Origin: Avena insularis
Lineage: Eukaryota; Streptophyta; Magnoliopsida; Poales; Poaceae
Assembly (NCBI GenBank): GCA_023614405.1
Contig: CM042693.1
Span: 335,589,527 to 335,653,526 of the forward strand
Direction: 5' to 3'
Length of the DNA stretch: 64,000 nucleotides
Shown: one piece after another, positions 1 through 11,739 of the stretch
Layout of the letters: each line of letters starts with the position of its first letter
Numbering within the stretch: the first letter of the stretch is position 1
Program-made: the position numbers and the translations under genes
Notes under the pieces: generated by a model
Seen by the model: only the letters and a program-made list of their open reading frames with translations
Told to the model about the DNA's origin: nothing
Database searches by the model: none

Positions 1-123
1 ATTGGTGTTGCATGCATGAATTAATTCCTTGACTGTATAAAGTAGAAAGCGGGGAAAAAAGGACGCATTAATTATATGATTAGTCTAACTCGTCTAGGAG
101 GAGAAAAGTTTTCAAAACGCATG

Positions 124-168
124 GTTTTTGTAAGACGTCCCCCAAACCGTGACGAAGCGAATAGTATC
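124..168. repeat. MITE end fragment
   Basis: This stretch matches the right end of the MITE at 209-462 (shared core CAAACCGTGA followed by GAAG-type bases and AATAGTA). No left end is visible, so it is a relic. The rest of 1-208 shows no gene or other element. Confidence 0.45.
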
Positions 169-208
169 ACTAAGTTTTAATGCACTATAAAGGTAGTAAT
201 ATAGACTA

Positions 209-462
209 CTACCTCCTTTACGGTTTACAGGACGCCTAATCAAATTTGGTTTTTTCCAAAACTGCAACGTTCCTAGTCGCATGAGAATTAATTGTTAATT
301 AATGTGACACATTTCCTCTCAACTTTCTATGCATGCAACAGTCTTCCACCAATGCATGCGCCTTAACCGCTCACTAATAGGCCTAATTTTCAGCCAATAC
401 GTACACACCTAGGTCTGTGAGATTTTTGTAGAGCGTCCTGCAAACCGTGAAGAAAGAAATAG
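209..462 (+). mobile_element. Stowaway/Mariner-like MITE, copy 1
   Basis: The element is about 254 bp with terminal inverted repeats built on CTCCTTTACGGTTTACAGG at the left and CCTGCAAACCGTGAAG at the right, flanked by TA. It has no coding capacity. It is a near-identical inverted copy of the element at 722-972; most bases match when one copy is reverse-complemented. Family placement rests on the CTCCCTCC-type termini and the TA target. The exact right border is uncertain by a few bases. Confidence 0.7.
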
Positions 463-464
463 TA

Positions 465-515
465 ACTTATGCATGTTACTAGTCTATGTTACTTTTCACT
501 ATGGCCAGCCTGATA
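465..515. repeat. Harbinger-type MITE right-end fragment
   Basis: The end (AGTCTATGTTACTTTTCACT then ATGGCCAGCCT) resembles the right terminus of the complete MITE at 3255-3530, which ends GTTACTCCCCACTATGACCAGCC. Only one end is present. Confidence 0.45.
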
Positions 516-550
516 ATAACATAGGAACTCGTCGGGCTCCCAAAAAATTA

Positions 551-1066
551 CTTCCTTCGTCCGGGTTTGAAGGACACAATTTGCAAACCATACAATTCCA
601 AAATATTTAGGCACGGAAGCATTTAATCTTTGTAATTACTCCCGTCTAAAAGAACAAAATATTTGCATGCACATGTGTGAATAAATATGAATGTTTTGTT
701 GGCTCTTCTTCTCATCATGTACTCCCTCCTTCACGGTTTGCAGGGCGCTTTACAAAAATCTCACGGACCTAGGCGTGAACATATTGGCTAAAAATTAGGC
801 CTATTAGTGAGCGGTTAAGGCGCATGTATTGGTGGAAGACTGTTGCATGCATAGGAAGTTGAGAGAAAATGTGCCACATTAATTAACAATTAATTCTTAT
901 GCGCCTACGAACATTGTAGTTTTGGAAAAACCCAAATTTGATTAGACGCCCTGCAAACCGTGAAGAAGGTAGTATGTTCTTCTCTGCACTATTAAATGGA
1001 CCAATTAGAGGACACGTAGGTGTCCGAGAATTACAAATTATGTCCTTTAAACCGGGACGGATGGAG
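551..1066. mobile_element. Stowaway-like MITE interrupted by a second MITE
   Basis: The termini CTTCCTTCGTCCGGGTTTGA (left) and TTTAAACCGGGACGGATGGAG (right) are imperfect inverted repeats flanked by TA (549-550 and 1067-1068). Without the nested MITE at 722-972 the element would be about 263 bp. It has no coding capacity. The CACTA element starts 14 bp beyond its right end. Confidence 0.65.
722..972 (-). mobile_element. Stowaway/Mariner-like MITE, copy 2, nested
   Basis: This is a 251-bp element with ends CTCCCTCCTTCACGGTTT and AAACCGTGAAGAAGGTAG, flanked by TA on both sides (720-721 and 973-974). It is the inverted counterpart of copy 1 at 209-462 and sits inside the MITE at 551-1066. Confidence 0.75.
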
Positions 1067-1080
1067 TATACTACCTAAGT

Positions 1081-2678
1081 CACTACTAGGAAAATGGCTA
1101 TAGGTAATCAGCACATCCGTGGCTCACATGGTTGAAGTGTCCCACGGCTAAAACAGGCGTGGCTCACCTATGAGCAGTGCCCTACTAGTAACTAGAAGAA
1201 CCGTGGCGCACATGACCATAGTGCGCCACAGATATGTGTGGGCCAGGGCCCCACGCCAAACATCCGTAGCGCACATATGGTAGGTGCGCTACAGTTGTTA
1301 GTGTCAACCGTGGCGCACATGGAGGGGGTGCGCTACGCCTAAGCGCATGCCCCTCTCTGATGTGAAACGGCCAGACACATCCGTGGCGCACTATGGCATG
1401 TGCGCCACGGATGTATAAACTTAGTAGTAGGGCACCTTGCCCTAGTGCCCTACGCCTAACTATCCTGCACCAACTCCACCACCACCCTCCCCCCCCGCGT
1501 GGATCGCCTTTTTAGGCTTTGCAAAAAATAAAAGAAAATGATAAACACTTCAAAAAATTAAATCCTTTCATATTTAGGTAGGTAATGTGGTATAGTTTCT
1601 AGTAAAATTAACAAACATGAGTTTCGACTTTATTTGCAAAAAAGTCATGCCACGGTAAAAAGGCCGTAACTTTTGCATACGATATCGAAAAAATCGTATA
1701 ATATACCAAAATGACGAAAACGAGATTTCGCATCCGCTCGCAACCACCTCCGGTCGTTTAGCGATTTTTTAGATTTTTAAAATTCGAAAAGAGTAAAAAG
1801 TTACGGTCAAAAGACCGTTTTTTCTGTAGAAAAAAAATAGAGGGCAACTTACCCGTAGCGCACCACCACCTAGTGCGCCACGGATAAGCTTGGGCAGGAT
1901 TTAAATTTGAATCACCACCCCGCCCACCTACCCCTATTTCCTCCCTCTTCTCCTTTTCATTCTCCTCCCTCCTCCTTTTTCTTCTCTCTTCTCCTCCTCC
2001 TTTTCCTTCTCTCTTCTCCTCCTCCTCCTCCTCCTCCTTTCCTTCTCCTCCTTCCCTTGCACTGATGATGGCGACGATGGCCTTCTCCTCCTTCTTGCTT
2101 CGGCATCCTCCTCTCCTTGCAGTGACGATGGCGATGGCGGCGGCGACCTTCTCCTCCTCCTTGCAGTCATGACGGCGACGACCTCCTTCCTTGCGGCCTC
2201 CTCCTCCTTGCAGTCACGAAGAGCGACGACGAGCTCCGACGACCGTCGAAGACCTCCTTCTCCTTGCGGCGACCTCCTCCCTTCTCCAGCCACACCTCCT
2301 TCTCCCTCTCTTCCTCGATGCCGGCGAGGAGTAGCACAGCCACGGCCTCCCGCACCTCCCTGCGGTGGTAGGTCGTGGCCACGGCCACCATGCTCCAGCG
2401 AGGCGACGACGGCGGAGATGCGGAGCCGATTGCTTTTGCAATTCAAAACGAGGGTGTTTTTTGCATTTTTTTTTATTTTTGAAAAAAACATCTGTGGCGC
2501 ACTGCATTACCTACTGTGGCGATTGGTAGTGCGCCACGCCTATCTCGATATAACCGTGGCGCACCATGCAGTGCGTCACAGCTACGAGATAGCCGTAGCG
2601 CGAGGCCCGTGACGCACTGCTAGTGCGCCACAGAAGGCCTTTTCAGGTGTCACTTGAATAGACGTTTTTCTAGTAGTG
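1081..2678. mobile_element. Non-autonomous CACTA transposon
   Basis: The element starts CACTACTAGGAAAA and ends TTTTTCTAGTAGTG, which are inverted repeats of the CACTA superfamily. It is bordered by a perfect 3-bp duplication AGT (1078-1080 and 2679-2681). Both subterminal zones carry many copies of CCGTGGCGCAC and GTGCGCCAC in both orientations, as expected of the subterminal repeats that CACTA transposases bind. At 1598 bp it contains no transposase; the open frames in its middle come from a pyrimidine-rich low-complexity tract. It is a deletion derivative dependent on a helper element. Confidence 0.9.
1936..2350. repeat. CTCCTC-rich low-complexity tract inside the CACTA element
   Basis: Plus-strand CTCCTC/CTTCTC runs with interspersed GGCGACGA give long spurious reading frames on both strands (Arg/Glu-rich or Ser/Pro-rich). 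Nothing else indicates a gene. Confidence 0.75.
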
Positions 2679-2681
2679 AGT

Positions 2682-3640
2682 CCAAGGCATACTAAAGTTT
2701 GACCAAATTTTTAGAGAAAATATTAATATTTATAATACATAATTTATACCCTTTTATACATCATCAAACATATTTTCAAATGGTATCTACTCTCTCCATT
2801 CCGAATTATGGAGCTAGTCACGATTTTGTGGAAATTCAAAAAATTAAACTAATGTCTGTATTTATTGCCCCGATTTATTCCCCTCCTAATTACTCCCCCC
2901 AATCTTCTTCCTCTCCCATCCAGTTTCCTTGTGTGAAAACATTGAATTTGTTGCGTGGACGTGTGAAATAAACGATTTTTACTGATACTAGTGCATGATA
3001 CTATGTCTCTAGTGCATTGTATCATATAGTAGTATCATAGTAGTGGTATATTTATTGATTTGTAGAATCTCTATGTAAAATGTGTGTACAAGATTTACTT
3101 GCCATTATGATTTCTAGCTTTACGTGCTATGATACGGTATCTACCTATGATATACTAAGCACCTCTCTCTTAATTAATTATGGCGCCACATCAGATTTTT
3201 GCCAAGTTGGCATGCATGATACACCTTATGATACTAGCACTAGAACCAGCCTAAGGCTAGTCATAGTGAGAGTAACTTGAGTAGTAACATAGTCCTACAT
3301 GTATTGCCAACTAAGCATTTAGATGACATGACATGCAATTAAATGATGAGAGAGAGTAACTAGCTATGTTACCATAACATCACATATTTTAAGACAAAAT
3401 AAGTCTACATTGCAATAAATAAGCCTTTGCATGACACCACATCTATGTTATTTGTCACTATGAAGATAGTAACTTAGACTAGTAACATACACATGTCACT
3501 ACTCTAAGTTACTCCCCACTATGACCAGCCTAATAGTTTTTGATAGTCTTTTCTAAAAGTTTGATCAAACTTAACATGGCTTGACTTTTAAAAATGTTAT
3601 ATGTCTTAAGGCTTGGAATGAAGGGAGTATGATATTTTCA
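2682..3640. repeat. MITE relics (Stowaway type), AT-rich
   Basis: AT-rich DNA with Stowaway-like pieces: AAAGTTTGACCAAATTTTTA near 2693, CTCTCTCCATTCCGAATTA near 2790 and GGAATGAAGGGAGTA near 3616. The ends could not be paired into one clean element. A complete Harbinger-type MITE interrupts the region at 3255-3530. From 3641 to about 4060 the DNA is AT-rich with no recognisable gene. Confidence 0.4.
3255..3530. mobile_element. PIF/Harbinger (Tourist-type) MITE
   Basis: The ends GGCTAGTCATAGTGAGAGTA and TTACTCCCCACTATGACCAGCC are inverted repeats. The 276-bp element is flanked by the 3-bp duplication TAA (3252-3254 and 3531-3533), matching the TWA target of PIF/Harbinger elements. It has no coding capacity. 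Confidence 0.85.
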
Positions 3641-4061
3641 TCCGAAGCTATCCTACAAAATTATGCCGGTCAGGGTAATATCGTATAAGTAACCAATATC
3701 ATGCATATGATGGTGGTGTACTCATATAGTGGTATCATACTAGTTGTCTTCTATTTAATTAGTTTTAGAATCTCAATACAAAATGGTGTACAAGATCTAC
3801 TTATAATTAAATAATCTAGTTATAATAGAATCATTTTTTTATTACTTGTTATGTTATATCAGTTTTTTGTCAACTTGGCATATATGATAGTACCACTATG
3901 ACCACCCTTACATAGATATAATATCTGAGATATAATATCGTCAATATCTTAAATGCTATGTATCTAAAAAAATGCTATGTATCTTAGAGGTTGTATCTTA
4001 ATTTAATATTTTGCTCCCATGTCTGTATTGATTGGGTTGTCAACGGTTTTTGGCTATGATC

Positions 4062-4595
4062 ACGTATCGTCGTGTGTGGCGTCGGATGCGGCCATGCCTA
4101 TTTTCATAGTGCTCTGTCGGCCAATGTCGCTGACCCCCGGCGGTGGCGGCCATGCCTGGCTGCTAAAAGTGGTGGGAGGGATGGGCGTGCCCCGTCTGAT
4201 TCTCTCGTGCGGGGTCGACTCCAAGGCTTCGCCGATTGGTGGACAAGGCGATAGAGCGGTCGTACCTACTATGCATGGTGCTCGCCGATGCGCGGCTATG
4301 AGGTGTTGTCGAGGAAGCGGCAGACGTGGTGCTGCAGGCTGGCGGCGGCGCTAAACCTATGTTCTTGTTGGCGCCGGAGGTCCGGGAGCCGACAGGCGGT
4401 GTGGTGACCGTTGCGTAGTTATCGATAAAGGAGGTGGTCCTAGGGTTTTTTCCACGCGAGGACGAAGATCTTCTTGATGTCTGCCCTTCTTGATCTGGAC
4501 TAGAGAGGCGAGTTTCTGAAGGCTTCGTTGGCGAACTTCCATGGGCGTATCATGCCTAGAGATTGTTGAATCAGAAGGTATTCGGTTATACGTAC
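4062..4595 (+). mobile_element. LINE-like relic, left part
   Basis: This moderately GC-rich stretch is cut at 4595 by the Gypsy insertion. Removing that insertion and one CGTAC copy joins it to 27198 onwards, where it ends in an A-rich tail near 27948. The poly-A end and lack of LTRs suggest a truncated non-LTR retrotransposon. No reverse transcriptase motif is visible. The left border and the family are uncertain. Confidence 0.35.
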
Positions 4596-5600
4596 TGATG
4601 ACCCACAAGTATATGGGGTGTATCGTAGTACTTTCGATAAATAGGAGTGTCGATCCCAACGAGGAAGGTCTTTGAGCGAATAAAGGGTGCGGAGTAGGAA
4701 ATCTCTGTGAATACTTAGCAAACGGATTTTTAGTGGTTTTCTGATAAGGCAACAAAACAAGAAGCAAGTAATAAAGAACAAACGCAGCAAGTGTCCCAAT
4801 CCTTTCTTAGCAAAGGACAAGCCGGTAAAAATACTTATAAGGACCAAACGTTCTCGAGGACACATGGGAATTCTGTCAAGTGCTTTCGCTTCAAATAGCT
4901 GAGTACTCTTCTCTTGTGTTGTAAGTGTTGTGTGGGTGAACCTGTGCTAACATACCGACCTTACTTGGACTAATACATACTTATGATTAAACCCCCTGCA
5001 AACATCCCTAACTACAGGAAAGTAATTAAGATATAAATCTAACCACAGCCTTAAACTCTGAGATCCTACACTCCCTTGTGCAAAGGTGTCCTAACGGGGT
5101 TTCAGATTTTTGTCACTCCGGCAACCCCACAATTAGTAGCCAAATACACAATGCATCCCCTAGGCCCATAAATGGCGAAGTATCATGTAGTCGACGTTCA
5201 CATGACACCATTAGAATAATAGCACCACAACTTAAATACTAAACCATTGAATAATAACTCAACACAAATCCACTAATAACAACATGAATTCTCCCATGTC
5301 CTCAAGAACACAACGAACTACTCACAAGATATCATATAGATCAAGATCAAAGATGATATTGTAATGAATAACAATCTGAACATAAATAATAATCCAATGG
5401 TTACACTCACAAGCATCAACTACAATAGTAATCAACACCGGGAAAGTTTCCCCTAAGAACTAAAGCAATATCCAACACAATTGTTACAGCGGGATGAAGT
5501 GGTGATGATGGTGCTGGTGGAGATGATGGTGTGGATGATGATGATCCCGATGAAGCCTAGCTTGATGATGGTGTTGATGGCGACGGTCTCCCCTCTCCGG
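4596..5600 (-). repeat. 3' LTR of the minus-strand Gypsy element, distal part
   Basis: It aligns with 25684 to about 26695 of the other LTR. It is broken at CTCTCCGG by the Sirevirus-type solo LTR and resumes at 19826. The intact LTR would be about 1499 bp, against 1509 bp for its partner. Confidence 0.9.
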
Positions 5601-6699
5601 TGAAAGGGAACGTATGCCCCCATGTGTGGTTTTGGTAATTAATGAAAATCTATATGGACTAATGTGTAAATTAAGTTTCACTTTTAGGTTTGTCCATTGG
5701 CATCACTTGGGCCATGTGTTGGTCTCAAGGTTGGAAGATGAAGAAATGTCCAAGGGCCTTGTGCCCATTGGAATCATGAAGAAAGAAGGAGCTTGCAGGT
5801 TGATCAAGACATGTGCAAAGAGTTGCATCAAGATGGATCAACCTCAAGAAGGGATGAAGAGGGGCGAGCTCAAGATGCGCCATCTCTAGAAGATCTCATG
5901 CTTGAAGCTTCCCATCCTCGTGATCATGGAGTGATGAAGATAATTCAAAGATGAGGTTTCCCCATGGAGTATGGGGGGAGCAATTTGCAAGTCTTCATCA
6001 AGCAAGTGTGAGCAAGAGCAAACAAGAAAGGTGTTCCCACTTGAGAAGAACAAGACGGTCTACATCAAGTTCCAGTGGGTTGCTCGACGCAAAGGTATGT
6101 TCTTGATAGGGCTTCTCTTTTGCCGGTCTCGTGTTGTTAGTTGGGAGACCGGGTTTAGGATAGATAGCCGTACTATCAAGTGGGGCTCTCAAGCGGGTGT
6201 CTCGTTTGCATCGTTCGAAGAGAGCTCAAACATTTGCATTCATAGCATCATCTTTCTTGATTGTTATTTGGTTCTTGTCCATGAGAGGATCTAGAGCTTG
6301 TGGTCATCATCATAACAAGCTTTAGTTCAAAAAATAAGGATTTCACTTGCATATCTTATTGCGGTTTTTGATCTTGCGAGTTTTCTGGCTCCACACCTTT
6401 GGGGATACTTCACATATATATTCATGGTATTTTCTCCCAAGGCGATACCCAATATTTCGTTGTTATCTTTCCAACAAAATTTGCATTCATAACAAGGGGA
6501 TACTTCACATATATATTCTCCCAAGGGGATACTTCACATATATATTCATAACAAGCTCAAACCTTTGCATTCATGGTATTTTTTGTTCGATTCTATTCGT
6601 CGTTATCTTTCCAACAAAATTGGTTTCATCTCGTTTGGAGTTCAGATGCAAAAGTTATTGCATTTCTGGTTTCTGGAATTTCTCTGATCGGAAGTTCCG

Positions 6700-7150
6700 G
6701 CTTCCCATCAAAAGTTCCGGTAGGGAATTTTGCCACCGGAAGCTCCGGTGGATGTTCCGGGTATTCTTCCACTCATGTTTAGTAACCTTCTGTTTTGGAT
6801 GTGTCTATTTGACAAAACTTCAGTCAGAATTTCCACCAGAAGTTCCGCTCCCACCAGAAGTTCCGGCCAGGGACCAGAAGTTCCGCTCGGGCCTAGTTGC
6901 CGCCGAAAGTTCCGGTTGAATTTCTGGCTCTCGTTCTGCTCACGATCAGTAACCTCTCTTTTTTTGTATGCTCTATTTGACGGAACTTCTGTCGGAATTT
7001 CCACCGGAAGTTCCACTCCCACCGGAAGTTCCGGTGGTCCGGCGGAAGTTCGGACCAAGACTCGCGTTTTCAGATTCTCGCATCGCAGTGTTTGACCGTT
7101 GCTTGTGTGCCACCAGAACTTCCGGCCTCCCACCGGAAGTTCCGGCCATG
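6700..7150. repeat. GGAAGTTCCGG palindrome cluster in the Sirevirus-type LTR
   Basis: Many dispersed copies of GGAAGTTCCGG or close variants (GAAGTTCC, CCGGAAGTTCC) occur in both orientations within 450 bp. The core GGAAGTTCC is self-complementary. The cluster lies inside an LTR, so repeated regulatory motifs are one possible explanation. Confidence 0.6.
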
Positions 7151-7589
7151 GTCGAGAATGCCCATAACGGGCAGATCTAGGAGCCCTTTAAAAGGGGCCC
7201 CTCTTCCCCTTCGTGGGTAACAACTCTTTTCTTGGTTCTTGGCTTTCTCTCTCTCCTCCAATGTTGACCTTGAAGAAACTTTCCCTCTCCCCTTTCCCTT
7301 CCTATGATTCTTGCATGTTTTTGAGAGATTTGAGAGAGGATATCTAGATCTATAATCCCCCCAATCTAAATCCCTTCTTTGTGAAGGAATCATTGGGATC
7401 TAGATCTTGGAGAGTTTTGTGTTCTCCTCTTGTGTTCTTCCTCCCTTATTCCCCCAATAGCTTTTGTAGCTTTGTTGGAATTTGGGAGTGAAGGACTTGC
7501 CCTTGCATTTGTTGCATAGGTTTGAGTTCTCCTCGGAGATTCGGCGAGTACAAGCTTGAGGGCTTGTTACTCTTGGGTTCCTTGGAACC

Positions 7590-8971
7590 TGATACGTCCA
7601 AAACGTATCTACTTTCTCGAACACTTTGCTATTGTTTCTTCTCTAAACTTGTGTGATTTGGATACAAATAACACGGACTAACGCTGTTTTCAACAGAATT
7701 ACCTTGGTGTCTTGTTTTTGTGCAGAAAATGAACTATCAGGAAAAATCCCGAAAAATATGCCAAAAATTATATTTCACCAGAATATCCACGGAGCTAGAA
7801 GAAGAGACAGACGGGAGGCCTGGGGGCCCCAGACCCACCCCAGGCGCGAGCCCATCTGACCCCGCGCCTGGTGGGGGTGTGGCCACCCCAGGCATCTCCT
7901 CGACCTCCCTCTGCGCCTATAAGTTGCCTTTCGACCTAAAGACCGAGGGGGGTTCGGTAGTTTTCCAGAAAGAGTTCCGCTCCGCCGCCGCTACCAGAAA
8001 CCAAGATTCAGATCCAGAAACTCCGTTCTGGCACCCTGCCGGGACAGGGAATTTGGAGAGGATCATCACCATCGTCATCACCAACACATCTCCATAAATC
8101 ACCGATGTTTCCCTCATCCATGAGTGAGTAATCCCCCGCTGTAGGCTTGGGGATGGTAGGGATTGGATGAGTTCTATCATGTAATCGAATAAGATCTGTT
8201 AGGGCATAGTGCCTAGTATATCTATTAGTGCTATTTGACTTTGTTGCAACTTGTTGTGCTTAATGCTTGTCACTAGGGCCCGAGTGTCATGATCTCAGAT
8301 TTGAACTTATTATTGAATCATTATGATAGTATTGTTTGTGATCTTATCTGCAAGTTGTGTACACATATCATTGTCCGGATCCAAAGGCCCCAAAGTGACA
8401 ATAATTGGGACAACTGGAGGGGATGGCTGTGGTGTGAGGATCACATATGTTCACAGAGTGTTAATGCTTTGCTCCGGTGCTCTATTAAAAGGAGCATCTT
8501 AATTGCCAGTAGTTCCCTAGAGGCCCCGCTGCCACGGGCTGGCTGGACAGAAGATGTTGTGCAAGTTCTCATTGCGAGCACGTATGACTATATTTGGAGC
8601 ACATGCCTAGGATTGTTTAGTACTTGTATGCTTGTTATTATTTATCTGCAATGCCCTAGATCCTGATTTTACATGTTTAGACTCATCCATGCAACGACCG
8701 TCATCCATCCCTATGCCTACCGCACTCGAATCCTACTGTTACCGTTACTGTTACTATTGCTCATGTTTCACTATTGCTGTTACGGTTGCTATTGCTTTGT
8801 TGTCGCTACTGATAAACTTCTGTGAGCAAGAACTATTTCCATGTGCAGCTTAACTAACAACTCGGTTGTTAAGGCTTGCAAGTATTCTTTGGCTCCCCTT
8901 GTGTCGAATCAATAAATTGGGTAATACTACCCGCGAAGACTGTTGCGATCCCCTATACTTGTGGGTCACCA
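7590..8971 (+). repeat. 5' LTR of the plus-strand Gypsy element
   Basis: Starts TGATACGTCC and ends GTGGGTCACCA. The last bases carry one change relative to the other LTR (TCACCA against TCATCA). Confidence 0.9.
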
Positions 8972-8982
8972 AGACTATTTTC

Positions 8983-9000
8983 TGGCACCATTGCCGGGGA
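8983..9000 (+). promoter_or_regulatory. Primer binding site (tRNA-Asp type)
   Basis: TGGCACCATTGCCGGGGA lies 11 bp after the 5' LTR. It resembles the complement of the plant tRNA-Asp(GTC) 3' end (TGGCGCCGTTGCCGGGGA) with two mismatches. Confidence 0.75.
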
Positions 9001-9060
9001 GCATAGCTTTATTTGTAAGTTCACTTGGTTCCATTATTGTTCACTGCTACTCCTTTCATC

Positions 9061-11739
9061 ATGGGGAAGTCTCGTGATGGAAAGTTCCCTATTTTACCAT
9101 CCACTACAAGAATAGGTACAGTCCTAAACACCTCTGCTGCTCTTGATTCACCGTCTGTTATAAGCAAGCTTGTCACACCACCACCACATACACATGCTAC
9201 ACACACTGCTACTACTGCTGAGTCTGAAACTGCTTTTGATACTCATGATGTTACTTCTACTATGCTTGATGCGAGTGGTTCATTAGGTCCTTTTCTAGAT
9301 GCTACTATGGCTAGTCTAGGAAATACCAAAACTGCTAGTGAAGACACTATTACACCTGTTAGCTCACGTGAGGCTAGTGAGAGTTATGATATTAATGATG
9401 GTTACATTGAGTTCACTGATGAATTCGTTGAAGAGTGCCGAAACACACATGGTACTAGTGTTATGAAGATTCTCCTTGCTAGACGTACTATTATGCCTAA
9501 GTTGTTATCTGATCCTAAGTTTGCTACTTCTCCCGTAGATATTAAAGATGAAGATTATGATTTCTCTCTTGATTTATCTTATTTAGATATTCTTGAGAAA
9601 GAACCTTTTTGTGGGACTGAAAATGAGAGTGTTGTGGCTCATATGAATGAGCTTTCTACTATGAGTGCTTTATTCGCTGATGATTTTAAGATGCGCAAAT
9701 ACTTTGTTGCTAAGATCTTCCCTTTTTCACTAAAAGGAGAAGCTAGGGCTTGGTTTAATAGATTACCTCTTGGTTCCATTGATAGCCCTGATTGCTTGAT
9801 TGCTTCTTTCTTCCATAAATATTTTTCTCACAGTGCTAGACATGCTGCTTGCAGAGACTTTTTTATTTTAAACAGGGAGAAGAAGAGAAATTGCCTGAGT
9901 CATGGAAAATATTCTATGCCTTGATTCATGCACATCCTGGATGTCTATTACCTAAGAATGAGCTTCTTGATATTTATTATAATGGACTAACTGATGATTC
10001 TAGGACCTACCTAGATAGCTTTTCTGATTGTGTTTTCAGGAAAAGGACTCCTACAGATGCTGAAGAATTAACGGCTAAGATAAACAAAGAATTATGATGA
10101 TTGGACTTCAACTGAGCTGAATACACCTGAGCCTATTACTCCTGAACCAGTTGTCCCTGAACCAATTCCAGCACCAACAACAAAGAAGAGGGGAGTTATT
10201 GCATTAAATGATGAAGTGATGAAGGAAGCTAAGAAGTGTCTAAAGGAGAAAGGTATTAGAGCTGAAGATGTGAAGAATCTACCTCCTATAGAAGAATTAT
10301 GTAAGCCAATTCCCCACTCATCTACTATTGAGGTACACTCTCTCCAACACTTTGATGAAGGTGATATTCCTTATGGTAAGCCTCTTGATCAATGTTTAGA
10401 GGAACTTAACATTTTTATTATTAAACAAGGCCATTTTAATAAACAAGTTCAGAATCATTTATTGGAAAACTCTAGAGCTATCCATGAGTTGAAAGATATT
10501 GTGGAAAGAACTTCTAATGATATTAAAATGCTTTGTAAACACTTTCAAATGGTTCAAACCCAACTTGATCAACTTGCTAAGGTACAAAAGGATATGATAG
10601 TTAATGCTTCAGGAGATAAACATGCTTATGGAATTAGGACTAGGAGTGGTATAGCTACTCAAGATCCTTTATATCCTAAAGGACACCCTAAAATAATAGA
10701 GCAGGATTCTCAACAAGGTGAGGATAGTGGTAGTCCTCGTAAGAGGAAGAAAAAGAAATATACGATAGTTGAGGAACCACTTGAACCTGCTATAGATCCT
10801 AACAGTATATCTGTCTCTGATGCTGAAACTGAGAGTGGTAATGATAAAAATGAGTCCCCTGATAAGGAGGAAGGTGAGGAAGAACCTGAGAAGCACACTA
10901 AGAACACTAGGTACACAAAGGAAGATTTTATTGCTAATAAACATGGTAAAGAGAGAGAACCTTGGGTGTAGAAACCTATGTCTTTTCCAGGTAAGAAACA
11001 CAAGTCAAAGGAGGAACACTACAACAAGTTTTGTGAGTGGATGAAGCCTTTATTATTGCAAATTCCTTTGACTGATGCTATTAAGTTGCCTCCTTATTCA
11101 AAGTATATGAAGGATATTGTCTCTAATAAAAGGAAGATTCCTAATGAGGAGATTTCTACTCTACTTGCTAATTGTTCCTTCAATGGTAAGGTTCCAAAGA
11201 AACTTGGTGATCCAGGTACACCAACTATTCCTTGCTCCATTAAGAATAATTATGTTAGAACTACTTTATGTGATTTGGGAGCTGGAGTTAGTGTTATGAC
11301 TTTTTCTCTCTGTAAGAGACTCCATCTAGAAAAGTTGATACCAACTGATATTTCTTTGCAAATGGCTGATAAGTCAACTACTATTCCTGTTGGTATATGT
11401 GAGGATGTTCCTATTCAAGTTGCTCATAATTGCATGGTTCTAACTGATTTTGTTGTGCTTGAAATGCCTGAAGATGATAATATGTCTATTATTCTTAGGA
11501 GACCTTTTCTTAATACTGCAGGTGTTGTCATCAATTGCAATCAAGGAAAAGTAACATTCAATATTAATGACAAAGAGCATACTGTCTATTTCCCCAAGAA
11601 GGTTGTTAAGAGCTATTGCCTGAATTCTATTGAAAATATTGAAGGCATTAAGGTTGGAGAAATATATTGTCCCATTCCACTAGAAAATTTTGAAACTATT
11701 ATGATTGGGACCATTGCTATCAAGTATGAGGTAACATAA
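9061..11739 (+). pseudogene. Gag-protease gene of the plus-strand Gypsy element, disrupted
   Basis: The frame starts at ATGGGGAAGTC shortly after the primer site. A retrotransposon Gag domain is seen around 9600-10090 (motif EARAWFNRLPLGSI). A protease-like segment with DLGAGVSVMT at the catalytic position and a ...RRPFLNTAGVVI end lies at about 11220-11540. Three lesions are visible: a frame change near 9870, a second near 10092 that restores the original frame, and an in-frame TAG at 10969-10971. The gene ends in a stop at 11739 with no reverse transcriptase behind it. The product would have formed virus-like particles; this copy cannot do so unaided. Confidence 0.8.

Noticed and set aside
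2169..2612. 147-codon plus-strand frame, with overlapping minus-strand frames up to 185 codons
   Set aside because: It lies within the CACTA element's CTCCTC low-complexity tract. Long frames arise on both strands from base composition, with no domain.
4019..4354. 111-codon frame as a gene
   Set aside because: It belongs to the repeat-like sequence that continues after the Gypsy insertion, and no domain is recognised.
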